From Colius striatus (taxonomy: Eukaryota > Chordata > Aves > Coliiformes > Coliidae): 64,000 bases of DNA. The stretch is taken from contig NC_084774.1 in NCBI RefSeq assembly GCF_028858725.1, positions 2,082,001 to 2,146,000 of the forward strand, written 5' to 3'. Shown here piece after piece: positions 25,101-37,165 of the stretch. Every line of letters starts with the position of its first letter. Positions within the stretch are counted from its first letter, which is position 1. The notes beneath the pieces were generated by a model. It was not told the DNA's origin and made no database searches. It worked only from the letters and a program-made list of their open reading frames with translations. Made by a program: the position numbers and the translations under genes.

Positions 25101-27320
25101 CTGTCAGGACCTGCCAGGGGGCAGAGGAAGGGCACTCAGCTTCATCAGGGAATGGGCAGGCCCAGCACTTCATCACAGCACGTGTGCTGGTGGGCTCATC
25201 TCCTCAGAGGAAGGGCACAAGGATGCCTGTCAGACTCCAGTGTAACATAGTAAGTGAATAAACAAAAAAGCCTAGTGGGAGTTATGAATCTTGACTCCAG
25301 AGTTTGTGGCTTTGAAGGAGAAAAGCAGAGAATGCCTGTGGGCTGCAGGGCAGCCGGAGAAACACGGGGGCCAAGGAGCAGCTGGCACCTCTCCCATGGC
25401 CAGCCAGCCCCAGGGCTTCTCCTTTGTCTCCCAGGTAGCCTCTGGTCAAAGGGCTCCCAGTCTCAGGCAGACAGACAGAGGTCTGGGCTGAGGAAAGCTT
25501 GGCCTCTGCTCCAGCTGGTACTGCCCAGAGGCCCAGGGCTGGGACAGGAACAGGCACACGGGCTGTGCAGAGACAGCACTTGTTACAGCCCGTGCTTTCC
25601 CACAGCCCACCTGAGCTGGGTGTGCAGGAACACCCCTGCCCATGCTGGGCACTGCCATGGGCACACACAGGCTGATCCCAGCAGCAGGGCTGCAGCCACG
25701 CTGGGGGCTCTGCTCTGGGGCTGCTGCGCTGCAGAAGTCACATCCCAAGCAGCAAACCATCCTCTGCTGTGTGGCTGTGCCAGCAAGAGCTCCTGGAACC
25801 CAGGGGCCAAGGTCACCAGCATGCCCCCAGCATGGCACCCCCGGCCGGGACTGGGGCTCGCGTGGCCCTTGGGATCCTCTCCTGGGGCAGGATGCTCTGA
25901 GCCCTGCACTTCTGCTCAGAGACAGGAGAGCAGAGACACTGCTCAAGGCCCCTGGGAGCTCCAGCTGCACCCTGCCCTACATTGGGAGGCCCAGCACCAT
26001 CTGGTTAGTTTGGGTTGACCACCTGCCTCCCCTCCTCAGTAACAGCGTCTCTGCCAAGAGAAGGGCTGCAGGTAGAGGCACCTGGCCAAGGCCTCGCTGG
26101 AGCAGCATCCCTGGGCCAGTGCTGCCCTCAGCCTCCTGCCCCTCCACCTCAGCTCAGCCCCACCTCCCTGCTGCAGCACCCTGAGAGCAGGATGGTCCCC
26201 AGGCCTGGGGCACCAGGAGCTCCAGCCAGAGATGGATCCTGGCAGCATGCAGCAGCTCAAAGCAGCAGGACAGCCATCAGCAGCTCGGACAGCCCTGGGC
26301 AATGCACAGACACAGACCTGGCCAGGACATCAGGATTAAGTTTGTCCATTAACTAAGAGCACCGTGGGAGCGCTGGCAGGCACCTGGAAAGCCATCAGGG
26401 ACAGGCATGAGGACACTTCTCATCAAGAAGGGCTCCTGCTGCCCAGCATTTGCTTCTGGGAGGCTTTGCCTTAGGCTCCCGTTTCCCCTTGAAGCAACCA
26501 GCCTGTGTATGTTGGCTTGGAAGGAGGGCAGAGCACTTTCAGGCTCGGCCTGCACCCGAGGCAGGTGATTTGCACACTTTGCAGAGCTCTCAGGCCTCAG
26601 AGAACAAGGTGCAGCCCCAGGGAGAGGAGCAGTGAAACGCACCGAGGCCGTCCTTAGCGATGCCTCTGCTAGACAGCAGCTCTGGCACCTTGCAGGAACA
26701 GTGGGGCATGCCCAGCTCACACTGCTCTGCCAGGCTACAGCCCCACAGACCCTGTCTGGGCTGCTGCACACCAGCTCCCACACCAGCTCTCACCACACAG
26801 CAGCAGTGCCAGGAGGAGCCAGCGAGCCCGGGCTGAGCTGAGGCAACACCTGCAGCCCACAGCCCTGGAGGCACGGGGCAGGACGGGGCTTGTCTGCTGT
26901 GGGGAGAGCAGCCCGGCCTCAGGAGGGCAGAGGGGCTGCCCAGCAGCACGGCCAGGGCAGAGGGGCACGAGCCCCACTGCAAAGGAGCCTCCTGTGGGCA
27001 GCCAGAGCACGGGGCGGACCTCGGGCCCCCAGCCCTGTGCCACCCTGCCTGGGCACCGGGGTGCTCCCAGACAAAGGCACCAACGCTCCTGCTTGCCACT
27101 GGCTCACCCAAGAGCATGTGCCATGGGGCAGCCCCGTGTCTGTGGGGCACCCAGCACTGTGTCTGTGGGGCAGCATCATGTCTGTGGGACAGCACCATGC
27201 CTGTGGGGCAGCCCCATGTCTGTGGGACAGTGCCCACAGCCTCTGCTGTGCCTGTGCCAAGGGCTGACCTTGGCCTATATTTTAAAGGTCACTTTTCATC
27301 TACCAAAAGCAGCCAAATGA
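22126..27320. other. Single-copy GC-rich region without recognised exons
   Basis: About 5.2 kb. The longest frames (about 250 codons near 25.3-26.0 kb and 215 codons near 26.6-27.2 kb) are low-complexity, lack any family signature and overlap frames on the other strand, so they are not called. About 27120-27240 holds roughly five imperfect copies of a TGTCTGTGGGGCAGC block. An AT-rich island lies at 23250-23310 (GTCATTAAAATAAGGGC). Confidence 0.45.
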
Positions 27321-27393
27321 GAGCAGCAGGAGCAGCAGCGGCAGCAGCAGGAGCAGAAGCAGCAGCAGGAGCAGCAGCAGCAGCAGGGGCAGG

Positions 27394-27428
<35 letters not shown>

Positions 27429-27515
27429 GAGCAGAAGCAGGAGCAGAAGCAGCAGCAGCAGCAGCAGAAGCAACAGCAGAAGCAACAGCAGCAGCAGCAG
27501 CAGAAGCAGCAGCAG
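27321..27515 (+). repeat. Interrupted CAG-type trinucleotide tract
   Basis: About 65 triplets of CAG interrupted by GAG, GGG, CGG, AAG and CAA on the plus strand. The reading frames are poly-Ala/Gly/Glu on the plus strand and poly-Leu or poly-Ala on the minus strand, with no other protein context, so coding use is unlikely. It is a probable polymorphic microsatellite. Confidence 0.93.
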
Positions 27516-29135
27516 GAAGGAGGGATGCAAGGTGGCTCAAGGCAGGGGCATTGCCCCCATGCCTAGGGTGCTGCCTTCCCCCACAGCAGCTGGCAAGGGG
27601 GTCCTATCCCTGCCCCAGACAGCGAGGGGGTGAGGAACAGGGGGTGGGGAACAGGAGCTGGGGGTACAGGGAGAGGAGCAGCGGGGCTGTGCCCGAAGGG
27701 GCAGAGCAGGGGTGCTGGGCAGAACCGCGGCCCTGAGTTGGGGTCCCTGGGTCACTCAGTGAGGGACAGAGGCACAGAGCCCTGTGCCAGCCCTGAGCCA
27801 GTCCTGTGCCAGCCCTGTGCCATGCCCCTCGCCCCCACAGAGCTTCCAGCACGGGTGTGCAGCAGGACCCCGCAGGGCCCATCCCTGCCCTGCACGTGGC
27901 AGCCCCGTGTTGTCCACGGAAGGTGAGGTGATGTGCAGCATCACCAGCTGGGCCCATCCTGGCTGCAAACCCTGCCAGGGAAACACACACCCAGCTGCAG
28001 CCGCTTCCCCACACGCTCCCAGGGGCTCTCAGGCCACGGCTGAACACGGCAGCCCTGGGGCCAGGGCTGTGCAGGGCCTGGGGAGGAGGCACCTGCAGGA
28101 GCTGGGCCAGGAGATGCTCCTCCAGGCACGTGGTGGGGCTCAGCCTTGTGCTGCTGGTGGGAGATTTCACTCCAGGCTCTAGAAAGCGCTTCAAAGGTAT
28201 TCTCAAGCATTTTGCTGCTCCAGAGCTCTAATGACAGTGCATCAGTTGGCTGTCAGGAGCACAGAGCTTCCCTCCTCACTAGCCAGCAGAAGCAAGAGAG
28301 GCAGCATTGTGGACTGATGCTCTCGGCTCAGCCTCCTGCTCTCTGGGAGGAAACGTTGCTGGAGAGCAGCCATTAAAGAAGGCAGCAGTTCCTGCATTCC
28401 AGCCTTAACACTGGAAGGTTTACTCACGTTGAAACAATTCAAGAGCTTCTAGAAGAAAAGGCCAAGGTGCCTGCAGAGAGGAAGGGACAGGGCAGATGAG
28501 AGCAGGAGGGGCCAGAACTGGGGGAAGGTTTCTAAAACCCCAGGGTGCTGCTCAGCAGGCACAGGCAGGGATGGCAGCACAGCAGGATCAGGCTGCCTGG
28601 GGATGCTCTTGGAGAATCCTCAGATCATTCAGCTCCAGAAATGCTCTTCTGTGGCACAGCCTCCAGCTCTGGGGTCAGACCTGCTCTCCTTTTCCTCGGA
28701 GCCAGTTCCTTTGGCATAGACTCCTTTGGAGCAGCTCCTTCGGGGCAGCAACCCAGGAATGGAGATGAGCATGGGTGTGGAGGCTCAGGGTGAGACCTAC
28801 AGCCAGTGCCACAGCATTGACTGCTACACTGCATGGAGAGGGGTTTGTGGAGCAATCAGCAGCTGCTTACAGAGCAGCAGGGGGGAAAGGAAGCATCAGG
28901 ATAAGCTGGGCCCAAGAAGCAGCAAAACCAGCTGACAACAAACTTAGTCACAAAAGCCACTTCTGTGAGAAACTCACTGGAAGGAAAGGGAGGACAAGAG
29001 GCCTTGGGGCTGCACCGAGCTGCTGAGGCACAGCACGAGCCTGGCCCTGGAGAGCTGGAGGGAGCTGTTCAAAGAGCTGAGTGAGGAGCTGGGAGCCAGG
29101 GTGCAGGGAGGTGAAGGAGGAGGCAGGAAGAAAGC

Positions 29136-29136
<1 letters not shown>
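27516..29136. other. Spacer between inverted CAG and CTG tracts
   Basis: About 1.6 kb of GC-rich single-copy sequence. No exon is recognised. It separates the CAG tract on its left from the complementary CTG tract on its right. Confidence 0.45.
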
Positions 29137-29170
<34 letters not shown>

Positions 29171-29250
29171 TGCTGCTGCTGCTCCTGCTGCTCCTGCTGC
29201 TGCTGCTGCTCCTGCTGCTGCTGCTCCTGCTGCTGCTGCTGCTGCTGCTG

Positions 29251-29284
<34 letters not shown>

Positions 29285-29295
29285 TGCTCCTGCTG
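29137..29295 (+). repeat. CTG/CTC trinucleotide tract, 53 triplets
   Basis: The tract starts with ten uninterrupted CTG triplets (29137-29166), then alternates short CTG runs with single CTC triplets. All 53 triplets are in one register without an indel. It is the reverse complement in type of the CAG/GAG tract at 27.3 kb. Confidence 0.95.
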
Positions 29296-29470
29296 GGGAG
29301 CCAGAGCTGCACACGGCTGCGGGAGCACTGCTGGGGCTGGGGCTTTGACATGGGGTTATGCTGGGTTGGTCATTCAGATTAAAGGAGTAAATTATGCATA
29401 TTGTGTATTTGTGAGAGGCATCCCCCAGTGATGCCTCCTGCACTGCCAGCAGCCTCCCCCTGAGCGCACC

Positions 29471-32400
29471 AGCCCCACACAGCCTCCCCCTGAGCACCAC
29501 AGCCTCACACAGCCCCACACAGCCCCACACAGCCCCACACAGCCTCACACAGCCCCACACAGCCTCCTCCTGAGCACCACAGCCTCACACAGCCCCACAC
29601 AGCCTCCCCCTGAGCACCACAGCCCCACACAGCCCCACACAGCCCCACACAGCCTCACACAGCCCCACACAGCCTCACACAGCGTCACACAGCCTCACAC
29701 AGCCCCACACAGCCTCACACAGCCCCACACAGCCCCACACAGCCCCACACAGCGTCACACAGCCTCACACAGCCCCACACAGCCTCACACAGCCCCACAC
29801 AGCTTCACACAGCCTCACACAGCCCCACACAGCCCCACACAGCCTCACACAGCCTCACACAGCCCCACACAGCGTCACACAGCCCCACACAGCCCCACAC
29901 AGCCCCACACAGCCTCACACAGCCCCACACAGCCTCACACAGCCTCACACAGCCCCACACAGCCCCACACAGCTTCACACAGCCTCACACAGCCCCACAC
30001 AGCCTCACACAGCCTCACACAGCCTCACACAGCCTCACACAGCCTCACACAGCCCCACACAGCCTCACACAGCCCCACACAGCCTCACACAGCCTCACAC
30101 AGCCCCACACAGCCTCACACAGCCCCACACAGCTTCACACAGCCTCACACAGCCCCACACAGCCCCACACAGCTTCACACAGCCTCACACAGCCCCACAC
30201 AGCCTCACACAGCCTCACACAGCCTCACACAGCGTCACACAGCCCCACACAGCCTCACACAGCCCCACACAGCCCCACACAGCCCCACACAGCCTCACAC
30301 AGCCCCACACAGCCTCACACAGCCTCACACAGCCCCACACAGCCCCACACAGCGTCACACAGCCCCACACAGCCCCACACAGCCTCACACAGCCCCACAC
30401 AGCCTCACACAGCCTCACACAGCCCCACACAGCCCCACACAGCCCCACACAGCTTCACACAGCCTCACACAGCCCCACACAGCCTCACACAGCCTCACAC
30501 AGCCTCACACAGCGTCACACAGCCCCACACAGCCCCACACAGCCCCACACAGCCTCACACAGCCCCACACAGCCTCACACAGCCTCACACAGCCCCACAC
30601 AGCCCCACACAGCGTCACACAGCCCCACACAGCCCCACACAGCCTCACACAGCCTCACACAGCCTCACACAGCCCCACACAGCCCCACACAGCGTCACAC
30701 AGCCCCACACAGCCCCACACAGCCCCACACAGCCCCACACAGCGTCACACAGCCTCACACAGCCTCACACAGCCCCACACAGCCTCACACAGCCCCACAC
30801 AGCCTCACACAGCCCCACACAGCCCCACACAGCCCCACACAGCCTCACACAGCGTCACACAGCCTCACACAGCCTCACACAGCCCCACACAGCGTCACAC
30901 AGCCCCACACAGCCCCACACAGCCCCACACAGCCTCACACAGCCCCACACAGCCTCACACAGCCTCACACAGCCCCACACAGCGTCACACAGCCCCACAC
31001 AGCTTCACACAGCCTCACACAGCCCCACACAGCCTCACACAGCCTCACACAGCCTCACACAGCCTCACACAGCCCCACACAGCCTCACACAGCCCCACAC
31101 AGCCTCACACAGCCTCACACAGCCCCACACAGCCCCACACAGCGTCACACAGCCTCACACAGCCCCACACAGCCTCACACAGCCCCACACAGCTTCACAC
31201 AGCCTCACACAGCCCCACACAGCCCCACACAGCTTCACACAGCCTCACACAGCCCCACACAGCCTCACACAGCCTCACACAGCCTCACACAGCCCCACAC
31301 AGCGTCACACAGCCCCACACAGCCTCACACAGCCCCACACAGCGTCACACAGCCTCACACAGCCCCACACAGCCTCACACAGCCCCACACAGCTTCACAC
31401 AGCCTCACACAGCCCCACACAGCCCCACACAGCTTCACACAGCCTCACACAGCCCCACACAGCCTCACACAGCCTCACACAGCCTCACACAGCGTCACAC
31501 AGCCCCACACAGCTTCACACAGCCTCACACAGCCCCACACAGCCCCACACAGCGTCACACAGCCTCACACAGCCCCACACAGCCTCACACAGCCCCACAC
31601 AGCTTCACACAGCCTCACACAGCCCCACACAGCCTCACACAGCCTCACACAGCCTCACACAGCCTCACACAGCGTCACACAGCCCCACACAGCCTCACAC
31701 AGCCCCACACAGCCCCACACAGCCCCACACAGCCTCACACAGCCCCACACAGCCTCACACAGCCTCACACAGCCCCACACAGCCCCACACAGCGTCACAC
31801 AGCCTCACACAGCCCCACACAGCCCCACACAGCTTCACACAGCCTCACACAGCCCCACACAGCCTCACACAGCCTCACACAGCCTCACACAGCCCCACAC
31901 AGCCCCACACAGCCTCACACAGCCCCACACAGCCCCACACAGCCTCACACAGCCCCACACAGCCTCACACAGCCTCACACAGCCCCACACAGCGTCACAC
32001 AGCGTCACACAGCCCCACACAGCCCCACACAGCCTCACACAGCGTCACACAGCCCCACACAGCCTCACACAGCCCCACACAGCCTCACACAGCCCCACAC
32101 AGCCCCACACAGCCCCACACAGCCTCACACAGCCCCACACAGCCCCACACAGCCTCACACAGCCCCACACAGCCCCACACAGCCTCACACAGCCCCACAC
32201 AGCCTCACACAGCGTCACACAGCCCCACACAGCCCCACACAGCCCCACACAGCCTCACACAGCCTCACACAGCCCCACACAGCCTCACACAGCCCCACAC
32301 AGCCCCACACAGCCTCACACAGCCCCACACAGCCTCACACAGCCTCACACAGCCCCACACAGCCTCACACAGCCCCACACAGCCTCACACAGCCCCACAC

Positions 32401-32634
32401 AGCCCCACACAGCCCCACACAGCGTCACACAGCGTCACACAGCCCCACACAGCCCCACACAGCCTCACACAGCGTCACACAGCCCCACACAGCCTCACAC
32501 AGCCCCACACAGCCCCACACAGCCTCACACAGCCTCACACAGCCCCACACAGCCTCACACAGCCTCTCACAGCCTCACACAGCCTCACACAGCCTCACAC
32601 AGCCCCACACAGCCCCACACAGCCTCACACAGCC
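29471..32634 (+). repeat. Decamer satellite, 316 units in one register
   Basis: The consensus AGCCYCACAC repeats every 10 bp. Units differ almost only at positions 4-5, giving four types: CC, CT, GT and TT (AGCCCCACAC, AGCCTCACAC, AGCGTCACAC, AGCTTCACAC). The first about 150 bp include diverged decamers (AGCCTCCCCC, TGAGCACCAC), and one AGCCTCTCAC lies near the right end. No insertion or deletion breaks the 10-bp phase over 3.16 kb. Minus-strand frames are open only in short patches. Confidence 0.98.
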
Positions 32635-32635
32635 C

Positions 32636-33588
32636 CGGCCTCCACGGCCAAACAAACAAAACTCAAAAGTGGAAATGCAAACAGCAAAAATGCAAACAAA
32701 CAGCCAAAATGTAAGCAGCCTGACCCAGGGAGCCCAGCCCTTCCTGCAGCTGAGAGGGGCTGCTGACACACGGGCAAGCCAACACTGTCACCTTCCTGCC
32801 TGGCTGGCAGAGGAGCCAGAGGCAGGTCCCCTAAGCTAGAGGCAACAGTCCTATCACAGCCTGGATCTAGCCTTCCCTATCTCCTTCCCACATCTCTAGT
32901 TCTTTCCTCATGAGATGCCTGGCTTCTTCAGTTCTGCTCCTGTCTCTTGTTACTGCTTCTATGAGCTGAAATTGTATCATCACATCATTATCAAGCCACG
33001 CACCCGATTTTCTGGTACACTGTGTCCTCGTCAGGAGGCAGCTCCTTGCAGCTCAGTGCTTCACTCCCTACAAGCCAGACAAATTGCATTGCAATGAGCA
33101 CAGCAGCCCTGCCTCTGTCATCAGCCACATGCTTTCCAGCAGCCTGCACAGCCCCACACATGTGTGTGGACAGCTCTGCATGGGCCTCCTCCAGTCCTCA
33201 CTCTCCAGCCACAAGCACAGAGCTCCTGGGGCTCAGCTCTGGGTCCTGCTCCTTGATGGCCAAGGAGCCATCTGGGCTGCCCAGGAGCAGCAAAGGGAGC
33301 TCTGCTCTGCTCCTGCCCTGCCCAGCAGCGCTGGGACTGTCCCTGCAGGACACCCAGCAGGGCTCAGGGCCAGGACATGCTTATGGAGAGCAAAACACCA
33401 CAGGGACACTCCAGTGGCCCCTGACCTCATGGGCCACCCTGACCCTTTGGGGCTCTGGAGCCCCCTCCTCGCCCTCATCCCCACCCCCTGAGGCAGTGCC
33501 TTCACCACAAGCCCTTCAGCCCACAGGCAGTCTGCAGCCTCAGCGACGTGTCCCCAGACACATCCCACGGGTGTCTGTGGTGAGGGAA
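32636..33588. other. Single-copy region flanking the decamer array
   Basis: It opens with an A-rich stretch (CAAACAAACAAAACTCAAAA, about 32648-32720). No exon or RNA gene is recognised in the remaining 850 bp. Confidence 0.45.
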
Positions 33589-33735
33589 CAGCCCCAGGTC
33601 CCGCAGCCTTTCCTCACAAGGAAGATGCTCCAGTCCCCTGATCATCTTGGTGGCCCTGCACTGGCCTCTCTCCAGCACTTCCCTGTCCCTCTGCAGCTGG
33701 GGAGCCCAGAACTGGACACAGGACTCCAGATCAGC
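33589..33735 (-). mobile_element. CR1 LINE, internal fragment
   Basis: AACAGCCCCAGGTCCCGCAG through GATCATCTTGGTGGCCCTGC to GAACTGGACACAGGACTCCA is the reverse complement of the middle part of the CR1 3' region. Both ends are missing, including the tail, so this is a rearranged remnant. Confidence 0.88.
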
Positions 33736-35895
33736 ATGACAGGAGTGTGCAGCTGTCCTGCAGGGAGCATCTGCAGGCCCTGTGTGCTGAGAGAACACCA
33801 CACCTGACAGATGTTGCCCAGGAAGGATCAGCAGGAAAGCAGAATCGTTCCAGGAAAGGTGACCTCAAGGAAATGCTCCTCCTGTTGTCCTCCACGTTTG
33901 CTGTCCTTGCTTGGAAGGACATAGGGAGAAGGATGAGTTCCTGAAGCCTCCATAGCACATGTGAGCTGTAGGGATAAGTGAGGGCAGAGCAGTGCCCAGG
34001 GGATCCTGGCTGGGCCTCAGCAGGACACAGGGCAGCACCCATACTCCCGTGTCTGACAGGAGGGGTCCAGCTCAGGCCCAGCACAGCCATCGGCCTGAGG
34101 GACAGATGGGCTGCTCTGGCCTTTGCATCCATCTCCTCTTGCAGTACAGAGACCTCAGGATGATCCCAAGGTGCTCAGTGCTGCCCCTGGGGCAGGCGGC
34201 TCCTTCCACGGTGTGTCAGGCAGCTCAGGAGCACGTCACAGGGGCTGGAGGGGGCTGTCCCTGCAGCTTTGAGAGCCAGGGCACACACACAGGGCTGCTG
34301 GCAAACAGCAGTCTCCAGGCAGCAGCTGAGCAGGGGATCCTGTTCCTTGGCTCTTCCCTCACCTCCACAACCTGCACAACAGGCAGAGACAGTGTCACGG
34401 GCACGAGCCCCTGCCAGGGCAGTGCAGCCAGGGCTGGTGGGTCCTGTCCCAGCTCTCAGCTTGGATGCAGTGACCCTCTGCTCACCTGCCAACACAGTCC
34501 CATTTGCCTTGCAGCAGAGCTTCGCTCAACATCCTCAGGACATCCCAGGCCTCGCCCTCTCCCTGCCCAGCAGCGCCCTTCACCCAGCACAGCCTGGCTG
34601 GGGTGCACCAAAGCCCCAGAGCTGGCTGCAGACCCAGAGCCCTTCCCCAGGCACCTCCCACCCTCCACTGCAAGAGCAGAAACCACACAGGCGTGAGCCC
34701 TCCTGTCACCCACCACGTGACAAGAGGGAGAATGAAGCTTTTCAGCGGCCTTGGCAGTGAGGAGGGGAGGAAGCAGAGCTGTTCCCAGGCCCAAGCCCAC
34801 CCCAAGCCCGGCCCAAGCCCACCCCAAGCCCGCCCCAAGCCCGCCCAGCCCTGGGTGTGATGCTCACAGCTGCAGCTCAGCTGCCCGGGCAGCCACACGC
34901 CTACGGCACGGCCCCAGCTTTGTGGGGCTCTACCTGCTGGCACTGGTAAAACCAGACAAAAGATGCTTTTACTGAGTGGCAGCCTGGGAGGAAGGTGGGG
35001 CAAACACCCATTTACTGCTGCCCAGGACAGAACCTGCTGTTCTGAAGCGGGGGGAGACGGGCACTTAAGCCATTGGAACGGGACTCGGATCCCCGACACG
35101 GCCAGAGAAGTTGTGTGGCCTTTTCAAGCAGCAGCAAATGTTTTGTCACTGAAGAAGCAAAAGGAGAGGGAGGAAAAAAAATTGTAACTCAAAGGTAACG
35201 TTCCTTTGGGAGTTTCAAAGAGTCTTTGCAGGGAATGGTGGGTAATGGGGAAGGTGGAACATCTTCTTGCTAATGCGGGAGAGCTCTTGACCTGCCTGCT
35301 TCTGCTGAGGAATGAAGTGAATGAGAGCCTCAGAAGGAACATTAGATCACACTGGTTGTTGGTCTTGTTAAGAAAATAAGTGCATTAAATGAACACACTT
35401 GGGCAGTGTGAACTTGCAGCAGCCATGAGCACACACAGCCCTCCCCAGTGAACCCTCGCTAATGAAATCAAACCATCAGAGGCCCCCGGTGGCCACACAC
35501 AGCTGGGGGAGGGCTTTAACAGGTCCCCGTGGACTGCACATGGAAGGCCTCTCACAAGCCTATAAGGCTCACAGCAACCATCAGCAGACTCTCAAGTGAT
35601 TCCTTGTAGATCCTGAAGTGGCTGCTTGAAACCCAGGAACAGCAGCAGGCCAGAGGCCGTGGGCAGCACAGACAAGAACTGAGCCCAAGGGCCACACAGC
35701 ACTGCTGCTGCCAGGTCTGAGACTCCTCCCTGCTCCACCAACTCCTCCCAGAGCCAGGGAGTCACTTCAGCAAGGTCTGTGCACCCCACAGATGGGGTCA
35801 GGCACCCAGGGTGCTACAGGGCAGTGCTGCAGCAGGAGCCCCATCACCGAGTTGCTCTGGGACTGCTCACAGCAGCTTTCCCTGGGCAGAGCCAT
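33736..35895. other. Single-copy region without recognised exons
   Basis: No coding exon is recognised. At about 34788-34853 there is a small tandem run of CCCAAGCCCACC/GCCC blocks (about six imperfect 11-bp units). About 35130-35400 is AT-richer and complex (AGTTTCAAAGAGTCTTTGCA, GAAAATAAGTGCATTAAATG) and could hold a non-coding element. Confidence 0.45.
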
Positions 35896-36681
35896 CCCCA
35901 CGGGCTCAGCAGCACACCATGGCCCTGCTCAGGGACCCCACAGGCTCAGCAGCACACCATGGCCCTGCTCAGGCACCCCACAGACTCAGCAGCACACCAT
36001 GGCCCTGCTCAGAGACCCCACAGGCTCAGCAGCACACCATGGCCCTGCTCAGGGACCCCACGGGCTCAGCAGCACACCATGGCCCTGCTCAGGGACCCCA
36101 CAGGCTCAGCAGCACACCATGGCCCTGCTCAGCCACCCCACGGGCTCAGCAGCACACCATGGCCCTGCTCAGGGACCCCACAGGCTCAGCAGCACACCAT
36201 GGCCCTGCTCAGGGACCCCACGGGCTCAGCAGCACACCATGGCCCGGCTCAGAGACCCCACGGGCTCAGCAGCACACCATGGCCCTGCTCAGGGACCCCA
36301 CGGGCTCAGCAGCACACCATGGTCTGGCTCAGGGACCCCACGGGCTCAGCAGCACACCATGGCCCGGCTCAGAGACCCCACGGGCTCAGCAGCACACCAT
36401 GGCCCTGCTCAGGCACCCCACGGGCTCAGCAGCACACCATGGCCCTGCTCAGGGACCCCACAGACTCAGCAGCACACCATGGCCCTGCTCAGGCACCCCA
36501 CAGACTCAGCAGCACACCATGGCCCGGCTCAGAGACCCCACGGGCTCAGCAGCACACCATGGCCCTGCTCAGGGACCCCACGGGCTCAGCAGCACACCAT
36601 GGCCCTGCTCAGGTACCCCACAGACTCAGCAGCACACCATGGCCCTGCTCAGGGACCCCACAGACTCAGCAGCACACCATG
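35896..36681. repeat. 40-bp minisatellite, about 19.6 units
   Basis: The unit contains GGCTCAGCAGCACACCATGG followed by CCCTGCTCAGGGACCCCA and recurs every 40 bp with no indel from 35921 to 36680. Variation is confined to a few positions (CGGGCTC/CAGGCTC/CAGACTC; CCCTGCTC/CCCGGCTC; AGGGAC/AGAGAC/AGGCAC). Each unit carries ACCATGG, an NcoI site that also looks like a strong start-codon context. All three plus frames are open for about 300 codons because the unit lacks stops. Coding use is not supported. Confidence 0.97.
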
Positions 36682-36867
36682 GGACCCTTTGGCACACGTG
36701 TGGGTTTGGGTCACCCACCACTTAACCTGTTTGAGCAGCTCACAGCAGTTCCAAGAGCACCAGAACGTACAGAGACAAGGCAGAAGCAGCACTGAGTGAA
36801 TCCTTATTCATGCAGCTACACAAAATCCTCCAGCAAGCCTTACTGAAAGAGCAACCTTGAAATGCAG

Positions 36868-37165
36868 TACAGAGTCACAGTCTCCAGGGCTGGAAGGGAC
36901 CTGCAAAGCTCATCCAGTGCAACCCCCTGCCAGAGCAGCACCACCTAGAGCAGGGCACACAGGGACTCATCCAGATGGGTTGGAATGTGTCCAGAGAAGG
37001 AGCCTCCACAGCCCATCTGGGCAGCCCCTGCCAGGGCTCCCTCAGCTCAACAGGGAAGGAATTCTTCCTTGTGTCTCTTTGGCACCTCTTCTGTCCCAAC
37101 TTGTGCCCGTTGCCCCTTGTCCTGTCCCTGGCCATCCCTGAGCACAGCCTGGCTCCAGCCTCCTG
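36868..37165 (-). mobile_element. CR1 LINE, 3' fragment
   Basis: The reverse complement of a CR1 3' end: GGCTGGAAGGGACCTGCAAA near the tail, then GCCCATCTGGGCAGCCCCTG and GCCCCTTGTCCTGTCCCTGG. It is of the same subfamily as the copies at 8.9 and 39.0 kb. Confidence 0.92.

Noticed and set aside
25254-26018. 254-codon plus-strand frame
   Set aside because: GC-rich low-complexity sequence with equally long opposite-strand frames, no family resemblance and no clear splice sites.
27300-29382. Poly-Leu, poly-Ala and poly-Cys frames over the CAG and CTG tracts
   Set aside because: Simple trinucleotide translation without a flanking gene structure.
29471-32634. Possible CRISPR array or telomere-like repeat
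   Set aside because: Repeats are contiguous 10-bp units with no spacers. The unit is not the vertebrate TTAGGG telomere repeat, and the genome is eukaryotic.
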